In this document: positions 7,436-10,861 of the stretch, in pieces | Layout of the letters: every line of letters starts with the position of its first letter | Numbering within the stretch: position 1 is the stretch's first letter | Assembly (NCBI GenBank): GCA_026421105.1 | Contig: JAPKDI010000024.1 | Coordinates: 1 to 10,861, forward strand | Reading direction: 5' to 3' | DNA from: Alphaproteobacteria bacterium | GTDB lineage: Bacteria > Pseudomonadota > Alphaproteobacteria > SHVP01 | Length of the DNA stretch: 10,861 nucleotides | Notes under the pieces: model-generated | What the model saw: only the letters and a program-made list of their open reading frames with translations | Databases searched by the model: none | Told to the model about the DNA's origin: nothing | Translations under genes and position numbers: made by a program

Positions 7436-7442
7436 TCCTCCT
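7436..7442 (-). promoter_or_regulatory. Strong Shine-Dalgarno of the cysteine hydrolase gene
   Basis: On the minus strand the sequence reads AGGAGGA, 7 bp before the ATG at 7428. It is the best ribosome binding site in the window. The other genes of this series depend on overlaps or weak sites, which suggests this gene is translated independently and perhaps at a higher level. Confidence 0.8.
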
Positions 7443-7480
7443 AGGCTCTTAACCTAACCCGAAGCCAATGGCGGTGAAAC

Positions 7481-8359
7481 CTAAGCGCCCGCGAGCACGG
7501 CGAACCGTGGTTGCCCGCCCGCGTCGACAATCCGGCCCGCCGTGGGTCCAGCGAAATGCGCCGCCAAGACAATCGCGGCCCCGCCGGCATGTTCAGCGAT
7601 AAATGCGCGCCGCGTTGCGGTTGATTGCTCGGGGTCGAGACAAAAATTCGTCTGCCACTCCGGCTCGGCGATCAGTACCGGGTGGTGCAGCATGTCACCG
7701 GTAAAAAATACCTCGTGCCCGCCGGACTGCAAGTGCACGCAATAATGCCCTGGGGTGTGACCAGGTGTTGGCACCAACGACAACCCATCGCCGATCGCGT
7801 AATCCATCGTTACGATCTCGGCCAGCCCGGCTTCGACAATCGGGAAGACGGAGTCAGCCAAACTGGTATAGCCAAACTCCCCGGGCTTCACGTTGTTGTA
7901 GTGATCGTAGTCATCCTTGGAAAAAATGTAGCGCGCGTTCGGAAACGTCGGCACCCATTGTCCGTTCTCTAGCTTGGTGTTCCAGCCGACATGGTCGGCA
8001 TGCAGATGCGTACACATAACGTAATCGACCTCTTCAGCCGTAATTCCCATGGCATAAAGGTTGTCGATGTAGGGCCTATTTTGCATATGCCAAAACGGTA
8101 GCGCGGCACGATCCTTATGGTTGCCAATACAGGTGTCTATCAAAATAGTTTTACCCTGCGCTTGTACGACATAGGTATGAAAGCTGAACGGCATCACCAG
8201 GCCGTCTGCGGTTTGTTCAACAAAGTGAGGTGCCAGCCAATCGGCATGGCCAGCCAAAACGCCGGGGTCAAATGCTTTGAAGGCAAACTCCGGCCTAAAC
8301 GGCTCCACAACTTCAACCAGTTTACGCACTGTGTAGTCGCCAAATTGTTGTGGCCTCAT
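7481..8359 (-). CDS. Metallo-beta-lactamase-fold hydrolase
   Basis: A 292-residue protein of the MBL superfamily with the complete dinuclear metal set: THLHADHVGW (His118, His120, Asp122, His123), TPGHTPGH (His201 as ligand, His205), FTGDMLHHP (Asp222) and AAHFAG (His268). An aspartate in ILIDTCIGNH (Asp75) marks the usual second strand. The general layout, with HTYVV before the ILIDTCIG strand and an insert after the metal motif, resembles the AHL-lactonase/AttM-like and 'N-acyl homoserine lactonase' annotated group, but these proteins hydrolyse many esters and lactones. No signal peptide is seen, so it is probably cytoplasmic. The ATG overlaps the stop of the small upstream gene (ATGA), and GGGGAG lies 5 bases before it. 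With the downstream cysteine hydrolase it would supply a ring- or ester-opening step followed by amide hydrolysis; that is inference. Confidence 0.9.
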   Translation of the reverse strand: MRPQQFGDYTVRKLVEVVEPFRPEFAFKAFDPGVLAGHADWLAPHFVEQTADGLVMPFSFHTYVVQAQGKTILIDTCIGNHKDRAALPFWHMQNRPYIDNLYAMGITAEEVDYVMCTHLHADHVGWNTKLENGQWVPTFPNARYIFSKDDYDHYNNVKPGEFGYTSLADSVFPIVEAGLAEIVTMDYAIGDGLSLVPTPGHTPGHYCVHLQSGGHEVFFTGDMLHHPVLIAEPEWQTNFCLDPEQSTATRRAFIAEHAGGAAIVLAAHFAGPTAGRIVDAGGQPRFAVLAGA

Positions 8360-8595
8360 GTCGTGTCTCCCCGGTTGTCGTTTCGGGCGGGCAAGCGCGT
8401 GTTGGAAAAAACAGACTCGCCGACGAGCCAGCGCGTAGCTACTCCATCATCCTCCAAAGCGACGGTCATCGCAGTGGTCAATGCCAGTTGGCCCGCCGCC
8501 GCATCAGGGCCGTGCCTCAAGCCACGGCCTGAGGCATTCATGAAGCTACCCTGATGAACACGGATTGCCTCGTCAGGGAACGTCTCATCGGTCAT
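8356..8595 (-). CDS. Small unrecognised protein coupled to the MBL hydrolase gene
   Basis: I do not recognise this protein. From the ATG at 8595 it has 79 residues, MTDETFPDEAIRVHQGSF at the N-terminus, a mostly neutral middle with GQLALTTAMTVALEDDG (about 36-52) and a basic, hydrophilic end. No membrane segment or signal peptide is seen. Its stop overlaps the start of the MBL gene (ATGA), and its codon third positions are mostly G or C, both of which favour a real gene. An in-frame ATG at 8643 would give 95 residues and begin 8 bp after nadC, but the added codons include AGA and AGG, which are rare here, and have no Shine-Dalgarno. An upstream start at 8706 would overlap nadC and is unlikely. 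Confidence 0.5.
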   Translation of the reverse strand: MTDETFPDEAIRVHQGSFMNASGRGLRHGPDAAAGQLALTTAMTVALEDDGVATRWLVGESVFSNTRLPARNDNRGDTT

Positions 8596-8651
8596 ACCGG
8601 CAAGCCTAGGCGGTCTTGGGTGCCAGTCCCAATAAGCGAGCATCGCGTGGA

Positions 8652-9497
8652 TTAGGCGTAGAAATCTAGGCCGACATCGAGCGCCGGAGCGCTGTGCGTC
8701 AACCAACCCAACGAAATCACATCCACACCAGTGGCCGCAACGGCCAGCAGCGCCTCCGGTCGGATACCTCCGGAAGCTTCGGTGGTCAGGCGGCCCGCTA
8801 CGCTAGCTACCGCCGTGCGTAGTTGGTCGGGTGACATATTGTCCAAGAGGACGGCGTCAGCGTCGGTTGCCAACAACTCACCTAGTTGTGCCTGGGTATC
8901 GACCTCGACCTGGATCTTGACCAAATGCCCAACTTGCGCCCGCACCCGCGCCACCGTTGCGGTAATCCCGCCACCGGCGACGAGATGATTATCTTTGATC
9001 AAGACAGCATCGTGCAGGCCAAAACGGTGGTTGCGTCCGCCGCCCATCCGCACCGCATATTTTTCGAGATGCCGCAGCCCCGGCGTGGTCTTGCGCGTGC
9101 AGGCGATGTTCGCCTTGGTTCCGGCAACGGCGGCTACTGCGGTTTGCGTTGCAGTGGCAATACCGCACAGCCGCCCAAGAAAGTTTAGTGCGGTCCGTTC
9201 GGCACCTAGTAGAGCGCGTGCGCGGCCCTCTATTCGCGCCAACACGGCCCCGGTTTTTATGGCTGCGCCGTCCGCAACAGCTCTGGTCACCACCGCACCG
9301 GGGTCCATCATGTGAAACGCGCACGTTGCGACATCAATCCCCGCCAAACAGCCGGCCTTGCGCGCAACAATTTCGGCCACCGCCGTGGCGTCGTCAGGAA
9401 TGGCCGCATCGCTGGTGAGATCTCCCGCTGTGCCTAAGTCTTCTGCCAGCGCGGCGCGCACGGTAGGCAGATACATCGTGGCCGGAAGCGAGGACAT
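8652..9497 (-). CDS. nadC: Nicotinate-nucleotide pyrophosphorylase (carboxylating), quinolinate phosphoribosyltransferase
   Basis: NadC joins quinolinate and PRPP to give nicotinate mononucleotide, CO2 and pyrophosphate, the third step of de novo NAD synthesis. The protein has 281 residues, as expected. Signature blocks are AALAEDLGTAGDLTSDA (15-31), RTALNFLGRLCGIAT (101-115), the PRPP/quinolinate-binding TRKTTPGLR (134-142), GGGRNHR (152-158), KDNH (168-171), EVD (198-200), LLDN (217-220) and EASGGI (240-245). The ATG at 9497 is chosen because the family begins just before 'ALAEDLG' and it lies 5 bp after the nadA stop. The frame is open further upstream, but that would overlap nadA out of frame and gives an arginine-rich non-family sequence. 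It is co-transcribed with nadA and probably with the small gene that follows. Confidence 0.96.
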   Translation of the reverse strand: MSSLPATMYLPTVRAALAEDLGTAGDLTSDAAIPDDATAVAEIVARKAGCLAGIDVATCAFHMMDPGAVVTRAVADGAAIKTGAVLARIEGRARALLGAERTALNFLGRLCGIATATQTAVAAVAGTKANIACTRKTTPGLRHLEKYAVRMGGGRNHRFGLHDAVLIKDNHLVAGGGITATVARVRAQVGHLVKIQVEVDTQAQLGELLATDADAVLLDNMSPDQLRTAVASVAGRLTTEASGGIRPEALLAVAATGVDVISLGWLTHSAPALDVGLDFYA

Positions 9498-9502
9498 TGC
9501 TA

Positions 9503-10501
9503 TTAACCGATCTCCAACATGCGCGTGACCGCATTGCGTGCTCGCGCGGCGATCTCTGGATCGACGGTCACTGCCGGTTGCAACGTCTCTAGGGCTTGTT
9601 GAATGTTCTCCAACGTAATGCGCTTCATGTGGGGACACAGGTTGCACGGCCGAATAAAGTTCACGTCGGGCAGTTCTGCCGCGATGTTGTCGCTCATTGA
9701 GCACTCGGTCACCATCAGCACTTGGGACGGTCGCTTGTCTTCGACATAGCCAATCATCTGCGACGTGGAACCGACGAAGTCCGAGGCGCCCAACACGTCC
9801 GGCGGACACTCGGGGTGTGCAATCACCACAAGCCCTTCGTGATCCCGTCGGTAGCCCTCGATCTCTTCGCGGCTAAAGCGCTCATGTACTTCGCAATGGC
9901 CCTGCCAAAGGATAATTTCGACGTCAGTTTGCGCTGCGACATAGCGCCCGAGGTATTCGTCGGGCAAAAAGATGACGCGGTCGACGCCGAGGGATTCCAC
10001 CACCTTCACGGCGTTGCCCGAGGTGCAGCAAATGTCCGATTCCGCTTTCACGTCTGCCGACGTGTTGACGTAGGTCACTACCGGGACGCCCGGGTGTTTT
10101 TCGCGCAACTTGCGCACGTCCTCACCGGTTAAAGATTCCGCTAAGGAACACCCAGCGCGCAGGTCGGGCATCAAAACTGTTTTCTCGGGGTTCAGAATCT
10201 TCGCGGTCTCTGCCATGAAGTGTACGCCGGCCAAAACAATCACGTCGGCATCAGTTTTGGTCGCTTCGCGGGCAAGCGCCAGTGAATCACCGACGATATC
10301 GGCCACGCAGTGGTAAATCTCCGGCGTCATATAGTTATGCGCCAGGATCACCGCATTGCGCTCTTTTTTGAGGCGATTGATGGTTGCAACATAAGGTGCG
10401 TGAACGCCCCACTCGATCTCGGGAATCACGCTTCGCACGCGCTCGTAGTGCGGTGCGGTTAAGGCTCGAATCTCGTCGGTAAAGGCTAAGGCCGCCGTCA
10501 T
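9503..10501 (-). CDS. nadA: Quinolinate synthase A
   Basis: NadA condenses iminoaspartate with dihydroxyacetone phosphate to quinolinate, using a [4Fe-4S] cluster with one open site. The protein is 332 residues long. Cluster ligands are read as Cys118 ([10 protein letters not shown]), Cys203 (LWQGHCEVH) and Cys289 ([11 protein letters not shown]), with the motif spacing of E. coli NadA. Other conserved parts are [11 protein letters not shown] (52-62), [10 protein letters not shown] (71-80), [15 protein letters not shown] (142-156), HPECPPDV (229-236) and GSTSQMI (244-250). It is a cytoplasmic, oxygen-sensitive enzyme. The ATG at 10501 lacks a strong Shine-Dalgarno; an AGAG-type purine stretch lies upstream. 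nadB, usually next to it and supplying iminoaspartate, is not here: nadC follows directly after 5 bp. An L-aspartate dehydrogenase (NadX) or a distant nadB would have to supply the substrate. Confidence 0.97.
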   Translation of the reverse strand: MTAALAFTDEIRALTAPHYERVRSVIPEIEWGVHAPYVATINRLKKERNAVILAHNYMTPEIYHCVADIVGDSLALAREATKTDADVIVLAGVHFMAETAKILNPEKTVLMPDLRAGCSLAESLTGEDVRKLREKHPGVPVVTYVNTSADVKAESDICCTSGNAVKVVESLGVDRVIFLPDEYLGRYVAAQTDVEIILWQGHCEVHERFSREEIEGYRRDHEGLVVIAHPECPPDVLGASDFVGSTSQMIGYVEDKRPSQVLMVTECSMSDNIAAELPDVNFIRPCNLCPHMKRITLENIQQALETLQPAVTVDPEIAARARNAVTRMLEIG

Positions 10502-10563
10502 GATTTTCTAGCTCTGTTTAATTGACGTGATGGTCGTCGCGCAGCGCCAATCGTTGTGCGCAT
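10498..10563 (-). CDS. Possible 21-codon leader ORF before nadA
   Basis: An ATG at 10563 opens a short frame, [20 protein letters not shown] plus one serine, whose TGA overlaps the nadA ATG (ATGA). A purine-rich stretch (GAGAAAAGAG) precedes it. The peptide is strongly basic and has no likeness I know. Coupling through the overlap would explain why nadA lacks its own clear ribosome binding site. A short frame like this can also arise by chance, so confidence is low. Confidence 0.25.
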   Translation of the reverse strand: MRTTIGAARRPSRQLNRARKS

Positions 10564-10590
10564 TTTATGGCTCTTTTCTCTATAGGTGTA

Positions 10591-10618
10591 GATATAGCTT
10601 GGGCGGCCGCATTTCCAA
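10591..10618 (-). promoter_or_regulatory. Candidate sigma-70-type promoter of nadA
   Basis: Minus strand reads TTGGAA, 16 bp, TATATC. The -10 box ends about 90 bp before the nadA ATG, leaving a leader of about 80 nt that would include the short ORF. The match is partial and found by eye. The inverted repeats at 10621-10675 lie just upstream of it, where an activator or repressor could act. Confidence 0.35.
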
Positions 10619-10620
10619 CC

Positions 10621-10675
10621 CTGATGCGTATCGAAAGATCATCAGGTGAGCGGCTCACTTCCATGAATCGTTCAT
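10621..10675. repeat. Three stacked inverted repeats in the nadA/tag divergent region
   Basis: Three dyads lie in 55 bp. At 10621-10645, CTGATG pairs with CATCAG and an inner ATC-GAAA-GAT closes with a GNRA-type loop and a 3-nt bulge. At 10646-10658 is GTGAGC-G-GCTCAC, a perfect 6-bp-arm palindrome. At 10663-10675 is ATGAA-TCG-TTCAT with 5-bp arms. They may be protein-binding operators for one or both divergent genes, or a folded leader. No known regulator motif is recognised with confidence. Confidence 0.55.
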
Positions 10676-10720
10676 TGCCGGTGGGAGCCTAGTCAGCAGG
10701 TGTCCTTGGGCTACGCCGTT

Positions 10721-10748
10721 TTGGCGGTGCGCCAACTTTCGCTAGACT
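10721..10748 (+). promoter_or_regulatory. Weak candidate promoter of the tag gene
   Basis: TTGGCG, 16 bp, TAGACT. If used, transcription would start at or within a few bases of the tag ATG at 10754, that is a leaderless or almost leaderless message. This would fit the absence of a Shine-Dalgarno directly before that ATG. The match is poor and only found by eye. Confidence 0.25.
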
Positions 10749-10753
10749 TCGGC

Positions 10754-10861
10754 ATGGCTCCGACAATCATCGAAGGATCCGACGGCGTTGCGCGCTGTTT
10801 TTGGGCCGCGGGCACGCCGGCATATGGGCGCTACCATGACGAGGAGTGGGGCCGACCGACA
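10754..10861 (+). CDS. tag: DNA-3-methyladenine glycosylase I, 3' partial
   Basis: Only the first 36 codons are in the window. They read MAPTIIEGSDGVARCFWAAG and then TPAYGRYHDEEWGRPT, which fits the N-terminus of Tag: 'RC-WA--DPLY--YHD-EWG-P'. Tag excises 3-methyladenine from alkylated DNA in the cytoplasm and binds zinc through N-terminal Cys and His residues; Cys15 and His28 are the matching residues here. The N-terminus is about ten residues longer than in E. coli Tag. The start is the first ATG of the frame close to the conserved block. It is divergent from nadA and has no obvious functional link to it. Confidence 0.88.
   Translation, partial: MAPTIIEGSDGVARCFWAAGTPAYGRYHDEEWGRPT

Noticed and set aside
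9498..9809. N-terminal extension of nadC by about 104 residues
   Set aside because: It lies wholly inside nadA in another frame, is arginine-rich and has no family likeness; the ATG at 9497 gives the normal NadC length.
1..10861. Mobile elements, prophage, CRISPR arrays, tRNA or rRNA genes
   Set aside because: No transposase or integrase motif, no regularly spaced repeat and no tRNA-like fold was seen; the gene content is ordinary chromosomal.

Overview
The window looks like chromosomal DNA of an alphaproteobacterium, most plausibly a Rhodospirillales-like lineage. The grounds are a moderately high G+C coding style and a RegB/RegA redox two-component pair. It also carries a fused HldE with HldD (Gram-negative LPS core heptose) and a NadA/NadC pair. 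I see no insertion sequence, phage gene, tRNA, rRNA or CRISPR array. The exact taxon is inference.

Left part (1-1645). The window opens inside a divergent CobD/CbiB-family membrane protein gene (plus strand). Convergent to it, and overlapping its stop codon, lies a full-length but decayed SYLF/YSC84-domain lipoprotein-type gene on the minus strand. It can be read end to end only by crossing two frameshifts and four in-frame stop codons. About 150 bp with nothing recognisable separate its start from regB.

Middle part (1646-6039, plus strand). regB and regA overlap by ATGA. They are followed after 57 bp by hldE and, 3 bp later, by hldD. RegB is a quinone- and thiol-sensing membrane histidine kinase and RegA is its Fis-type response regulator. 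HldE and HldD make ADP-L-glycero-D-manno-heptose for the inner core of LPS. The close packing suggests possible co-transcription of redox control with envelope sugar synthesis.

Right part (10501 down to 6045, minus strand). A tightly packed series runs nadA, nadC, a small unrecognised protein, a metallo-beta-lactamase-fold hydrolase, an isochorismatase-like cysteine hydrolase, a small protein resembling the N-terminal domain of nitrile hydratase or thiocyanate hydrolase beta subunits, and a cupin. Gaps are 5 bp or less, or 4-bp overlaps, at most junctions. nadB is absent between nadA and nadC. The last five genes look like an uncharacterised small hydrolytic pathway; its substrate cannot be read from the sequence. 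The cupin gene ends 5 bp from the convergent hldD stop.

Far right (10502-10861). The divergent region between nadA and the 5' end of a tag-type 3-methyladenine DNA glycosylase gene holds three stacked inverted repeats, a candidate nadA promoter and a possible 21-codon leader ORF that overlaps the nadA start.
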